NCBI GenBank assembly: GCA_017411665.1
Contig: JAFQPT010000391.1
Location: 1 to 64,000 of the forward strand
Direction: 5' to 3'
Origin: Oscillospiraceae bacterium
GTDB taxonomy: Bacteria; Bacillota_A; Clostridia; Oscillospirales; Oscillospiraceae
DNA length: 64,000 nt
Under the pieces are notes generated by a model. The model ran no database searches. It saw only the letters and a program-made list of their open reading frames with translations, and had not been told where the DNA came from. Within the stretch, counting starts at the first letter, position 1. Every line of letters starts with the position of its first letter. Below, piece after piece: positions 52,088 to 61,261 of the stretch. A program made the translations under genes and the position numbers.

Positions 52088-52259
52088 TCAGGACATAGTT
52101 TAACAATACCGAACAACATATTATTTGTTTGGAGGTGAAAGAAAAACCTGAAAGAAATGAAGAAGAAAAGAAGGAAACACTGGATAACTCCTCTCTATGA
52201 GAGAATCCATGATATGCATTGAAAGCACCAGTCAGAAAGAATGCAAACTTCCTTCTTTA
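52088..52259 (+). ncRNA. Candidate small RNA element, copy 3 (opposite strand)
   Basis: Reads AGTTTAACAATACCGAACAACA, TATTATTTG, GGAGGTGA, then GAAGGAAACACTGGATAAC, a TCTCTCATAGAGA hairpin enclosed by TGGAT/ATCCA, ATGCATTGAAAGCACCAG and CTTCCTTCTTTAG. The order of blocks equals copies 1 and 2 while the spacer sequences differ, which argues for selection on the blocks. It lies between fprA and hppA. Confidence 0.5.
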
Positions 52260-52437
52260 GAATGGTTGATGTCTGTTTTGAGTTAGTGATTTTTCCAGCA
52301 GTTTGTCCATCTCATGTGTAGGGGTGTATTTTCCCGCGAAAGCTGCACGAAGAGAAACGCGAAAATAACTTACAGGAAGAAATTGAGGTTTTAAGAAATC
52401 CTCAAAAAATAAATTGGGTTTATTCTGAAGTATCAGC

Positions 52438-54522
52438 TTATAACATCAGAATGACTGGAACGAAAACCAGTGCAATCATAGACATAAGCTTAATCAGAAT
52501 GTTGATGGACGGACCGGAGGTATCCTTGAATGGATCTCCAACAGTGTCACCTACAACTGCTGCCTTGTGAGCCTCAGAGCCCTTTCCACCGTAGTTACCG
52601 AGTTCAACAAACTTCTTTGCATTGTCCCATGCTCCGCCTGCGTTTGCCATAGTGATAGCAAGGAGGAAACCGGATACAAGGGAACCGACTAAGAGACCGC
52701 CGAGTGCGAGCGGGCCTAAGATAAGACCGACTGCGATTGGTGCAACGATTGCAAGGACACCCGGTGCAATCATCTTCTTGATTGCAGAGGTAGTACAGAT
52801 CTTAATGGTGGACTCGTAGTCCGGATCTGCAGTTCCTTCCATTAATCCCTTAATGTTCTTGAACTGGTTGCGGACTTCAACGACAACCTTCTCTGCTGCG
52901 GAACCGACTGCGGTCATAGTGAGTGCAGAGAAGAGGAACGGAAGCATACCGCCGATGAGAATACCGATAAAGACGCTGGTGTTTAAGATATCGATTGCTT
53001 CGATACCGACTGCAAGAGAGTATGCACTGAAGAGTGCAAGACCAGTGAGTGCTGCAGATCCGATTGCGAATCCCTTACCGATTGCTGCAGTGGTGTTTCC
53101 GACTGCGTCAAGGGTGTCAGTGATCTCACGAACCTTCGGGTCCTGGTGGGACATCTCAGCAATACCGCCTGCATTGTCTGCGACCGGACCGTATGCATCA
53201 ACTGCAAGGGAGATACCAAGAGTAGAGAGCATACCGACTGCTGCGATACCGATACCGTACATACCTGCGAAGTTGTATGCGATGAAGATTGCAACAGAGA
53301 TGATTAAGACTGGCCAGATGGTAGATTCCATTCCCTTTGCGAAACCGCTGATAATGTCGGTTGCAGCTCCGGTCTGACAGGACTCTGCGATCTTCTTGGT
53401 CGGCTTGTAGTCGAAGGAGGTGTAGTACTCAGTGATGAGACCAATTGCGAATCCGCCGACAAGACCTGCGATGGTTGCGAACCAGATACCCATACCAAGG
53501 CATCCTGCACCCATGGTGATCATGGTGAAGTTGCCGTAGAGGAGGAAGCTGGTGAATGCATAGGTTCCAAGGAGGGAAACGATGATTGCAATGATGGTTC
53601 CGGTGTTGAATGCCTTGTGAATTGCAGAGGATTCGTTCTTGGAGGTTCTGACGAACAGAGTTCCAATGATTGCTGCAATGATACCGAATGCAGAGATGAA
53701 CATCGGAAGGAGGATGAGTGCGAGTGCATCGAGAGTCTCACCGTAGGTGGTTGCTGCGAATAATGCTGCTGCTCCTCCGAGTGCCATTGCTGCAATGATG
53801 GAACCGACGTAGGACTCGAATAAGTCTGCGCCCATTCCTGCGACATCACCGACGTTGTCACCGACATTGTCTGCGATAACAGCTGGGTTTCTCGGGTCAT
53901 CTTCCGGAATACCTGCCTCGACTTTACCGACGAGGTCAGCACCGACATCTGCTGCCTTGGTGAAGATACCGCCGCCGACACGTGCAAAGAGTGCGACAGA
54001 GGATGCACCAAAACCAAATGATGCCATTGCGGAAACGACTGCATTGACTGCGGTTAAGTCACCAAATCCGCCGAATGCGACGACGAGGATGATGAAAAGT
54101 GCAGAAAGACCGAGTAATCCAAGACCGACGACGGACATACCCATGACGGATCCGGATGCGAAGGAGACCTTAACTGCTGCTGCGATACCGCGTTTTGCTG
54201 CGTTGGTGGTTCTAACGTTTGCTTTGGTTGCACTGGTCATTCCAATGTATCCTGCGCACATAGAGAGTGCTGCACCAATGAGGTAGCAGAGTGCGTTAAT
54301 TGGTGCAATAAGCACTGCGAGGATAATGGCGACGACAATTGCAAAAGCTGCGATAGCTTTGTACTGGCTCTTCAGGAAGACGCGGGCGCCAAGGTGAATA
54401 GCGTCTGCAATCTTGATCATTTTCTGATCTTCCACTTTCTCCTTCTTTACAACAGAGAAGGAGTAAAGGGCGAAGAGAAGGCCGATTACGGCACAAACTG
54501 GAACAAGATATACTAAGTCCAT
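52438..54522 (-). CDS. hppA: Membrane-bound proton/sodium-translocating pyrophosphatase
   Basis: 694 aa with about 16 membrane helices. It couples PPi hydrolysis to ion pumping. Catalytic segments ADVGADLVGKVEAGIPEDDPRNPAVIADNVGDNVGD (in several parts, about residues 185-222) and the C-terminal DTVGDPFKDTSGPS are intact. GNTTAAIGKG has Ala at the position that marks K+-dependent enzymes (Lys in K+-independent ones). Whether H+ or Na+ is pumped cannot be settled by eye. Single gene. Confidence 0.95.
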   Translation of the reverse strand: MDLVYLVPVCAVIGLLFALYSFSVVKKEKVEDQKMIKIADAIHLGARVFLKSQYKAIAAFAIVVAIILAVLIAPINALCYLIGAALSMCAGYIGMTSATKANVRTTNAAKRGIAAAVKVSFASGSVMGMSVVGLGLLGLSALFIILVVAFGGFGDLTAVNAVVSAMASFGFGASSVALFARVGGGIFTKAADVGADLVGKVEAGIPEDDPRNPAVIADNVGDNVGDVAGMGADLFESYVGSIIAAMALGGAAALFAATTYGETLDALALILLPMFISAFGIIAAIIGTLFVRTSKNESSAIHKAFNTGTIIAIIVSLLGTYAFTSFLLYGNFTMITMGAGCLGMGIWFATIAGLVGGFAIGLITEYYTSFDYKPTKKIAESCQTGAATDIISGFAKGMESTIWPVLIISVAIFIAYNFAGMYGIGIAAVGMLSTLGISLAVDAYGPVADNAGGIAEMSHQDPKVREITDTLDAVGNTTAAIGKGFAIGSAALTGLALFSAYSLAVGIEAIDILNTSVFIGILIGGMLPFLFSALTMTAVGSAAEKVVVEVRNQFKNIKGLMEGTADPDYESTIKICTTSAIKKMIAPGVLAIVAPIAVGLILGPLALGGLLVGSLVSGFLLAITMANAGGAWDNAKKFVELGNYGGKGSEAHKAAVVGDTVGDPFKDTSGPSINILIKLMSMIALVFVPVILML

Positions 54523-54742
54523 ATGTCGAAAACCTCCATCAAATTATATTGACGGCTTCTCCTTATATTAATGGACGGCAAAGATAATAATATTAATCCT
54601 TAATCTGACGCAGGATTTCCGGCAGATTCTACGGAAGGAAAACAGGTGTTTTGGCAAATTCGTATCAGAGATATCTGTTTTGAAAGATACAGTGTTAAAA
54701 AACTCATGAGACAGAGTCTGCAAAAAAGGAAGTGAGAAAATC

Positions 54743-55270
54743 TCACCAGATATCATAGTGTGCATGCTCTTCTGCATCCATCCGCTCAGGGGATGCATGC
54801 GGCGGCATGCCGATTCCAACCGTCAGGATAACAGCAGGGCGCAGATGGGTTGGCAGGTCAAGGATTTCTTTTACTGCCTCATCATCAAACTGCCCGACCC
54901 AGCAGGTATGCAGACGGATTGCGTGGGCAGCAAGCATCATGTAGGTCGCAGCAATCGTTGCGTCCTGCAGTGCGTATAAAATTCCGCGGTCACCGTAGCG
55001 GGACATCGAGCGGACATAGTTTGCACAGACCACAAACGCACAGCCGGAATCAAAAATCTGATGCTGACCGCCGGAAGCATCAGTCAGTTCCTCTAACTGA
55101 CCGTCATCCGTTACGATAACAACATCCCATGATTCCAGATTTCCTGCAGACGGTGCAGTCCTAGCAGCAGCAAGCAGGTAATCCTTCTCCTCCTCAGTAA
55201 TCCCGCCTGCCTCATATTCGCGGACAGACCGGCGGGATGCAAGGAAGGACTGAAACTCCGACGGATCCAT
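54743..55270 (-). CDS. Nitroreductase-family flavoprotein
   Basis: 175 aa. RRSVREYEAGGITEEEKDYL (start), AAARTAPSAGNLESWDVV and the C-terminal ILTVGIGMPPHA blocks are the FMN-binding nitroreductase fold. Substrate unknown. Its ATG follows directly on the stop of the small helical protein gene upstream, so the two are coupled. The 220 bp between this gene and hppA hold no feature I can support. Confidence 0.88.
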   Translation of the reverse strand: MDPSEFQSFLASRRSVREYEAGGITEEEKDYLLAAARTAPSAGNLESWDVVIVTDDGQLEELTDASGGQHQIFDSGCAFVVCANYVRSMSRYGDRGILYALQDATIAATYMMLAAHAIRLHTCWVGQFDDEAVKEILDLPTHLRPAVILTVGIGMPPHASPERMDAEEHAHYDIW

Positions 55271-55633
55271 TTAGAGCAGACCTTCAGCTGCAAGAACCTC
55301 GAAGGCCTCAACAGCGGCAGTCGTAATCGGAATCATGGCTGCACCGGAGTTGTCGGATGCAAGACCGAACTGGTTCGTCTCAACCAGACCGATTACCTCG
55401 TCAAGGCCTTTGGATGCGGTTAAGAACTCCTCACAGCCGGTTGCAGCAGCCGCGGATTTGACCTCAGCGTTTAACGTGTCAAGGAGCGTTACCAGCATAT
55501 ATTTTGCTCCCGGCTTGTCCTCCTTCTTTAAGGTAGGAATCGTCGTTAACTGGTGAGCAATCATCATGATATCGAGCTTTAATCTCTCGGCTAAATGATA
55601 CTGTAAAAGTGCCTGTTTGGGAGTTAATGTCAT
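55271..55633 (-). CDS. Conserved-looking small helical protein
   Basis: 120 aa, unrecognised. It is mostly helical (ALLQYHLAERLKLDIMMIAHQL, YMLVTLLDTLNAEVKSAAAA) with few aromatic residues. No catalytic motif. Forms a two-gene unit with the nitroreductase. Confidence 0.65.
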   Translation of the reverse strand: MTLTPKQALLQYHLAERLKLDIMMIAHQLTTIPTLKKEDKPGAKYMLVTLLDTLNAEVKSAAAATGCEEFLTASKGLDEVIGLVETNQFGLASDNSGAAMIPITTAAVEAFEVLAAEGLL

Positions 55634-55677
55634 ACCTACATGTAGGCTTTTGAAAAATATAAAGAAGCGTGAGATGC

Positions 55678-56664
55678 TTATCTCAGCATCTCGGAAAGTT
55701 CTGCCGCAAAGGCATTCATCTGCAGGTACTCATTCTGTCCGGCACGAACAGCAATGTCAGCCCGCGAGAACAGAAGGGCGATATCAGGCGTCACATAAGG
55801 ACGGACACTTTTTCTCAGAAGCGAGAGAACGTCAGCGGCAGTAAGCCCGTATTCGATTAGCAGGTTCTCGCAAATCTGCCGTCCCTTGTCTGCATCTCCT
55901 GAAGCCATTGCACGAATACAGGCATCAGCCATACAGCCGGTTTCTGTCTGCGAAAGGGCGAGCGGGTCATCCACTCCATAGCAGGCGGCAAGTTCAAGCC
56001 ACATTACCGCCTTTCGCACATCACCTTTTGCACCGAGCACAATCATCTCCAACATATCCGAAGATACGCGTTCGCTGCATCCTTCCGCCTCTAAGATGCG
56101 GGTGAGGTGAGCGAGCATCATCTCATCGTCAATCGGAAGGAAGTAGAGCGGCACACAGCGGGAGCGGATTGGGTCAATTAAGGAAGCAATGCTGTTGGTC
56201 ACGAAGATGAAACGGCAGGTCTGGCTGTACCGCTCCATAATCCGGCGAAGGGCTGCCTGTGCATCCTTCGGCAAATCGCCTGCGCCGTCAAAGATAATCA
56301 GCCGGAAGGGTGCGGAAAGCGGCTTTAAGGAGGCGTGCCACTTTACAATGTACTTGAAGTTTGCAAGAACAGACTTGCCCTTCTGATACAGATGGGCAAA
56401 GCGTTCGTTCTCTGCAAAGTACGTATGTCCCTGCGAGAACATCACACTCACCGGAAGAACGGTGGTGTTTTCTGCGGGGGACTCCGTGTAGAAGTTCTGC
56501 GAAAATATCTCCAGAGCCGCGGTTTTTCCAACACCGCTTCTGCCGATAACCATTAAGTGCGGAAGGTTTCCTGCTTCCGCATATGCCTGCAGCTGTTTTG
56601 CCGCGGAAGGCTGACCTAAAAGTTCCTCGAAGTTCTGCGGACGATACTTTTCAATCCAGAGCAT
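55678..56664 (-). CDS. RFC small-subunit-like AAA+ ATPase with altered Walker B
   Basis: 328 aa clamp-loader-type protein. WIEKYRPQNFEELLGQ start, Walker A GRSGVGKT (41-48; usual GPPGTGKT), RFC block KDAQAALRRIMERYS and the arginine-finger SRC in PIRSRC (168-170). The Walker B region reads LIIFDGAGD (122-130) where clamp loaders have LLLDEADAL-type DEAD, so the catalytic Glu is gone. It may be a non-hydrolysing partner subunit in a mixed clamp loader, or a specialised paralogue. The main RFC genes must be elsewhere. Overlaps the upstream gene by 14 nt. Confidence 0.85.
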   Translation of the reverse strand: MLWIEKYRPQNFEELLGQPSAAKQLQAYAEAGNLPHLMVIGRSGVGKTAALEIFSQNFYTESPAENTTVLPVSVMFSQGHTYFAENERFAHLYQKGKSVLANFKYIVKWHASLKPLSAPFRLIIFDGAGDLPKDAQAALRRIMERYSQTCRFIFVTNSIASLIDPIRSRCVPLYFLPIDDEMMLAHLTRILEAEGCSERVSSDMLEMIVLGAKGDVRKAVMWLELAACYGVDDPLALSQTETGCMADACIRAMASGDADKGRQICENLLIEYGLTAADVLSLLRKSVRPYVTPDIALLFSRADIAVRAGQNEYLQMNAFAAELSEMLR

Positions 56665-57388
56665 GGTCTAAGAACTCCTTGATGTCATTGACTGCCGCCT
56701 GCAGAATTGCACGGCTGTCAATCTCCGGCATCTGAGAGACGCCGCCTGCGGCTTTGAGACGGCGGCATTCCTCTGCGATGTTCGGGAGAGCGCGACGGAC
56801 TTCATCAATAATCGGAAGCGTTGCCGTCTTCGAGGTGCGGTCAATCGGATTTAAGTCAACGGTGATGACAATCTTGCCCATCTGAACCAGCGCCTCACAG
56901 CGGTCTCCATCCTCTAAAGGAACAAGGACAACGTCTGCAGAGCCGATGCCGTCCGGACAGCAGAGTCCTCTGTCATGCGGAAGCGGCACACAGCGCTCGA
57001 CCTCTCCGCGGTTGACAACACAGCCTGCCTCTTCGAGAACCGCGTTTACCTTTTTCAGACGCTCTTCGGTCCGGTGGAAGAGATTCACCTCAACCTGTGC
57101 TCCGGATGCCTTCTGCAGGTCCGCAATCTCGGCGGCCGCAAGGGCTGCAGTGTTTCCGTTGATGGAAAGGACCGGATGCTTTGCCGCGAGAAGAACAGCG
57201 GCCGCAAGTTTTTCTGCGGCGAGGGCAGATGCGGATGTTTTTTCACCGAAGAGATAGTCAAATGCCTCTCCTCTGCCGTGCGAGGTCAGTCCTTCGTAAG
57301 AGACAACGCCTGCATGGGCTGCGGCTACAAGGTTTTCACGGGTTTTGAGCGATTGGTAGCGGGGGTGGCTTTCTGGAATATCAGACAT
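56651..57388 (-). CDS. 4-phosphopantoate--beta-alanine ligase (archaeal phosphopantothenate synthetase)
   Basis: 245 aa from the ATG at 57388; a TTG 12 nt earlier is also in frame. IPESHPRYQSLKTRENLVAA, GEAFDYLFGE, LSINGNTAALA and VDLNPIDRTSKTAT match the archaeal DUF137 enzyme that joins phosphopantoate and beta-alanine in CoA synthesis. It follows pantoate kinase in the same operon with an 8-nt overlap, which agrees with the pathway order. Confidence 0.92.
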   Translation of the reverse strand: MSDIPESHPRYQSLKTRENLVAAAHAGVVSYEGLTSHGRGEAFDYLFGEKTSASALAAEKLAAAVLLAAKHPVLSINGNTAALAAAEIADLQKASGAQVEVNLFHRTEERLKKVNAVLEEAGCVVNRGEVERCVPLPHDRGLCCPDGIGSADVVLVPLEDGDRCEALVQMGKIVITVDLNPIDRTSKTATLPIIDEVRRALPNIAEECRRLKAAGGVSQMPEIDSRAILQAAVNDIKEFLDHALD

Positions 57389-58217
57389 AGGAATCCTCAA
57401 GAATTACCGGTCCTGTTTTCGAGACCGAGAGCGTATATACTTCACCAAAACGGGAAAGAACGGTTTCTGCATCAGGTCCGCAGGCAAAAATGCCGTCTCC
57501 AAGCATAGTCATGGATGCGGGGACACCTGAAACATCGCAGACGGCAAGAATTTCCTTCAGCCGCGGCGAAAGCAGTCCGCTCTTTTCCGCAAAGGAGCGG
57601 GAGTTTTTCATCAGACCTGCGAGGTCATCCGGTTCGGTTTTCGGGAAGGCAGCGCGGACCTTTTCCATCTTCTCCGGAGACGTGATAATATCAGGCGTCG
57701 GAATTGCGCCGAAGGAGACGGCACAGATGGGCTCATCAGTAAAAATCCTGCGGGAGACGCCGTCAATTCCGGCAGAGGTCCTAACAACAATTCCGCCGCC
57801 GGAAGCTGCCGCAACATCGCCTAATCCGGTGCCGTGACGGACCTCAAAGTCATGCGCAAGAGCCGTCAACTCCGTCTCCGAGTATCCAAGGTCAAAGAGA
57901 CGGTTTGCCGCATGGTATGCCGCAAGCAGCCCTGCGGCACTCATGCCGAATCCTGCGCCTATCGGCATGGCGGCATCGACGGTAACGGATGCAGAAACGC
58001 CTAAGGTCCGCAGAACCTCTTTGATTAGCCAGCCGTCGGTATCGCTGTTCTTCACGCTGATGCAGGAGGAGTCGCCTTCCGTCATGGTAAGCGTTACTCC
58101 GCGGTTGATGACAATTCCAGCGCCGATACTTCCCGTTGAACCGGTTGTCGTTCCGTCAATTCTCTGGAAGTAGCCGGAGATATGTCCCGGTGCGAAAGCT
58201 ACAACACGGCGTCCCAT
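57381..58217 (-). CDS. Pantoate kinase (GHMP family)
   Basis: 278 aa. It phosphorylates pantoate in the archaeal CoA route. FAPGHISGYFQ start, GSIGAGIVINRG and the GHMP ATP loop PIGAGFGMSAAGLLAA (about residue 85) are typical. Overlaps coaBC by 19 nt and the next enzyme of the pathway by 8 nt. Confidence 0.92.
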   Translation of the reverse strand: MGRRVVAFAPGHISGYFQRIDGTTTGSTGSIGAGIVINRGVTLTMTEGDSSCISVKNSDTDGWLIKEVLRTLGVSASVTVDAAMPIGAGFGMSAAGLLAAYHAANRLFDLGYSETELTALAHDFEVRHGTGLGDVAAASGGGIVVRTSAGIDGVSRRIFTDEPICAVSFGAIPTPDIITSPEKMEKVRAAFPKTEPDDLAGLMKNSRSFAEKSGLLSPRLKEILAVCDVSGVPASMTMLGDGIFACGPDAETVLSRFGEVYTLSVSKTGPVILEDSYV

Positions 58218-59332
58218 ATCTCCCTCGCAACAGCATCCTTTTCCCCAGAAACGCGGTGCTCTGCGCCTTCCGTGAGAAGGATGTACTCGCCGGTCTTTGC
58301 TCCCATGGTCTCCGGATAGTTTGCGGCAACAAGGATAACATCTTCTTCTGCAAGAAGTCTGCGGCCTGCCTCTTCTGCATCCTCGCCAATCTTGAAGCCG
58401 ATAATCTTCGAACCGCGGCCGGACATCTGGGTGATGAGTTTTGGAAGCGGCTTAAGTTCTAAGGAAACCGGTTTTCCGGAATGAATCTTCTCCGCAGAAC
58501 GAACAGGGGAGAAGTCAGAGATAGCGGCGGCACTGACATAATAATCCGGTGCGGGAAGGCTTAAGACAGCCTCTGCCATGTCACCTGCAGAGGTAACAGA
58601 GATGTTTTTCACACACGGGATTTTTCCGTGAATCTCCGTGTTCGAGACAACGGTCACATCCGCTCCGCGTCTGAAGGCTTCAAGGGCTGCTTCGCGTCCC
58701 ATCTTTCCGCTGGAACGCGTGGTAAGCACGCGGACACTGTCCACTGCCTCACGACAGGAACCGCTCGTGATGAGAACTTTTTTGCCCTTCAGGCTCTGTC
58801 TGGTCAGCGCCTTTTCCGCGTAGAGGCAGATTTCCTCAATGCCTGCAATCTTTGCCTTCTCCTCCTCAATTCTCGGCGGCACCACATCGATTCCAAGAGC
58901 CGGCAGGCTTTCCAGATTCTTTCGGACAACCGGATGGCGGTACATCGACTCATGCATCGCAGGAGCTAATACTATCGGCATCCCGCGGCCAATGGCTGTG
59001 GTGGCAAATGTGGTAATTACTGTATCGTCGATACCGCAGGCGATTTTGGATATGGTATTGGCGGTCGACGGAGCGATTAAGAGCAGGTCAGCATTGCCGC
59101 CTTCTCCGCAGTAGAGCACATGCTCCACCATTCCTGAGATTCGGGTAATTGCCGGCACTGCACAGGCATAGGTGAGCGCATCGGGATGGATGATGCCGCA
59201 GGCGGCTTCAGTTAGTACCGGGATGACTTCCGCTCCGCGTCTTCGAAGCTCATGTGCGAGCTTAATTGTCTCTACAGCGGCGATACTGCCGCAGACGGCT
59301 AAGACGATTCGTTTATTTTCCAGCGTTTTCAT
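58199..59332 (-). CDS. coaBC: Bifunctional phosphopantothenoylcysteine decarboxylase / phosphopantothenate--cysteine ligase
   Basis: 377 aa from the ATG at 59332. N-terminal flavin decarboxylase (CGSIAAVETIKLAHELRRRG; IAPSTANTISKIACGI; APAMHESMYRHP) and C-terminal ligase (LITSGSCREAVDSVR, LTTRSSGKMG, KxxKLITQMSG region). The start overlaps the Taw2 stop by four bases. Together with the next two genes it covers pantoate to phosphopantetheine. Confidence 0.93.
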   Translation of the reverse strand: MKTLENKRIVLAVCGSIAAVETIKLAHELRRRGAEVIPVLTEAACGIIHPDALTYACAVPAITRISGMVEHVLYCGEGGNADLLLIAPSTANTISKIACGIDDTVITTFATTAIGRGMPIVLAPAMHESMYRHPVVRKNLESLPALGIDVVPPRIEEEKAKIAGIEEICLYAEKALTRQSLKGKKVLITSGSCREAVDSVRVLTTRSSGKMGREAALEAFRRGADVTVVSNTEIHGKIPCVKNISVTSAGDMAEAVLSLPAPDYYVSAAAISDFSPVRSAEKIHSGKPVSLELKPLPKLITQMSGRGSKIIGFKIGEDAEEAGRRLLAEEDVILVAANYPETMGAKTGEYILLTEGAEHRVSGEKDAVAREIWDAVL

Positions 59333-60198
59333 ACCAGTTTCACATCCCATACGCAGTGCCATGTGCGGCTTGCATATTTCTTTACTTTATATTCGCTTAT
59401 AGTATACCTAAAACCTGCGGATGAGACAGCATCTTCTACCTCGCTTTGCCGCTCGCCGACACCGTGAACATGGAGAATGGTGCCTGCTTTCGCATGAGCG
59501 AGAGCATGAGGCAGGAAGTCTATTGCATCGAAGTGTCCCATGAGGATGCGGTCGTATGTTCCGCGGAGTTTCTCGCGGCAGTCTCCGCACTCTGCAGTTA
59601 CATTTCGTCCCAGATAGTTTGCCGCGATATTTTTTTCCAGGAAGGCAAACGACTCGGGATTGATTTCCATCGCATGGACATTCCCTCCCGCAAGTGCGGC
59701 AGAGAGCGTGAAGTAGCCGATTCCGGCAAACATATCCGCAATTTTCTCTCCGGGCTGCACCAGGCTTCGGATGCGAAGCTTCTCACCGCGGTTACCCTGC
59801 GAAAACATAACCCGCGACGGGTCAAGAGTGTAGGAGATTCCTGCCTCGCGGAAGGTCACCTCATGCGGCGTGCCGTAGAGCACGCGGATTTCCGGAATCC
59901 GCATCACACCGGTCTGACCGGTTGAGTGAAGCACGCAGGAAGGATGCTCGAAGGTGAGAATCTCTGCAAGTTCAGAATCATCCGGTGCATCTCCGTGGAT
60001 GAGGATGGTATCTCCCATCTTCTGATACCCGCGGCCAACATACGGAGTCCGCTCCGCTAAGACTTCATCGAAAGGAAACCCCTCTCGCACCGGAATGTAG
60101 GCGATGTCTCCTTCGACAAACACCCTGCGGGTTTTGTCAACCCAGTCTTCTTCAAGGTGCTGTGCGATTTCGCTTTTTCTGCAGGTGCGGACGTTCAC
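59329..60198 (-). CDS. taw2: Taw2/TYW2-like tRNA wybutosine aminocarboxypropyltransferase
   Basis: 289 aa, GTG start overlapping the NMD3 stop (GTGA). Trm5/TYW2-type SAM-binding domain: RIRSLVQPGEKIADMFAGIG, VHAMEINPESF, CGDCRE. Where Trm5 methylases have an NPP-type motif this has MGHFDAIDFLPHAL, the TYW2/Taw2 pattern, so transfer of an aminocarboxypropyl group to tRNA-Phe position 37 is more likely than methylation. N-terminal region (1-90) is the family's RNA-binding part. Confidence 0.8.
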   Translation of the reverse strand: MNVRTCRKSEIAQHLEEDWVDKTRRVFVEGDIAYIPVREGFPFDEVLAERTPYVGRGYQKMGDTILIHGDAPDDSELAEILTFEHPSCVLHSTGQTGVMRIPEIRVLYGTPHEVTFREAGISYTLDPSRVMFSQGNRGEKLRIRSLVQPGEKIADMFAGIGYFTLSAALAGGNVHAMEINPESFAFLEKNIAANYLGRNVTAECGDCREKLRGTYDRILMGHFDAIDFLPHALAHAKAGTILHVHGVGERQSEVEDAVSSAGFRYTISEYKVKKYASRTWHCVWDVKLV

Positions 60199-61259
60199 GA
60201 CTCGTCTTCAGGTGTTTCCACACCGAGGGGGATGATGGTGTCTTTGTGGCGGAGGAAGAGGAGGTTCTGTCCCTCGTATGCCTCAATCCAGTTTCTGTCC
60301 GGTGCTTCGAGGACTTCATTTGTGTTCGGGTCGAGGATTCCCATCAGTCCTGCGTCGCGGTAGATGATGGTTCCGGACTCCGGTGTGCGGGCGTTTCCGA
60401 TTAACGGGTCTTCATCATTCTCGCGGAAGGAGCGGTTGAGTCCGGTCTTTAAATCCTTGACAAAGACGGTGTCTTTGTTCTGGCGGAGAATCTGGAAGTA
60501 TCCCTTCTCGCGGAAGATGACATCGCCTTTGGCGAAGTGCGGCAGGCGAAGCGAGTAGGTAACACGGTAGAGACGAATACCGTTCTTCTCTCCAATGAGT
60601 TTCGGATGCGTGGTGTAGCTTCCGCCGAGAGCGCCGACGATATCGTGGGCAATGGCTGTGCCGATAGCCTGCGAACTGTAGGTGATGTCCACTCCGTCCT
60701 TGGTCTCCTCAACATCGGAGACGAAGGATAAGCGGTCTCCTGCGTTCTGCATCTGGTCTTCAATCTGGTACGCAATCTCGCCTGCCCGGCGAATTTCGAA
60801 GGCGGTCGGCTTTCTGCCGTTGGCTCTGACCTGGATGACGCCTTCGTAGTAGCTTCCCATGATTCTGCTGCAGCGGTCGCACTGCTCATGAATCCAGACA
60901 AACTTGACTTTTGCGGTGTGTTCAACCGGAACTCCATAGAGTTCGCCAATCACTAAGATGGTCGCAAGTGAGCGGTTGCTGCTGGTGTCTCTGATGCTGA
61001 TGGATTTCTGGACGTTTTTCACATCCGGGTGAACTTTGATTGCAGTCTCGACTAAGGTGTAGCTTAAGTCTTCGCGGGTGATTGCAGAGTCAGACCACAT
61101 GCCGGAGGTTTTCACCGAGTCACAGGAGGGGCATATGGTGCATTCAATCCGCGGCGGGATTTCTATCCAGACGAGGTCTTTGGCTTTGCATTTTCCGCAG
61201 AGTTCTCCATTGTCGCTTGGAGCTCCGCATTTGGGGCAGAATCCTTGGGTGAGGCTCAT
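60195..61259 (-). CDS. NMD3-related ribosome export/assembly protein
   Basis: 354 aa. N-terminal zinc ribbon CPKCG..CGKC and a second set CTICPSC at about 40, plus CDRCSRIMGSYYEGVIQVRA typical of archaeal NMD3. In eukaryotes NMD3 escorts the 60S subunit; the archaeal protein is presumed to act in large-subunit assembly. Lies 2 nt after the DUF424 gene and overlaps taw2. Confidence 0.9.
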   Translation of the reverse strand: MSLTQGFCPKCGAPSDNGELCGKCKAKDLVWIEIPPRIECTICPSCDSVKTSGMWSDSAITREDLSYTLVETAIKVHPDVKNVQKSISIRDTSSNRSLATILVIGELYGVPVEHTAKVKFVWIHEQCDRCSRIMGSYYEGVIQVRANGRKPTAFEIRRAGEIAYQIEDQMQNAGDRLSFVSDVEETKDGVDITYSSQAIGTAIAHDIVGALGGSYTTHPKLIGEKNGIRLYRVTYSLRLPHFAKGDVIFREKGYFQILRQNKDTVFVKDLKTGLNRSFRENDEDPLIGNARTPESGTIIYRDAGLMGILDPNTNEVLEAPDRNWIEAYEGQNLLFLRHKDTIIPLGVETPEDES

Positions 61260-61261
61260 TC

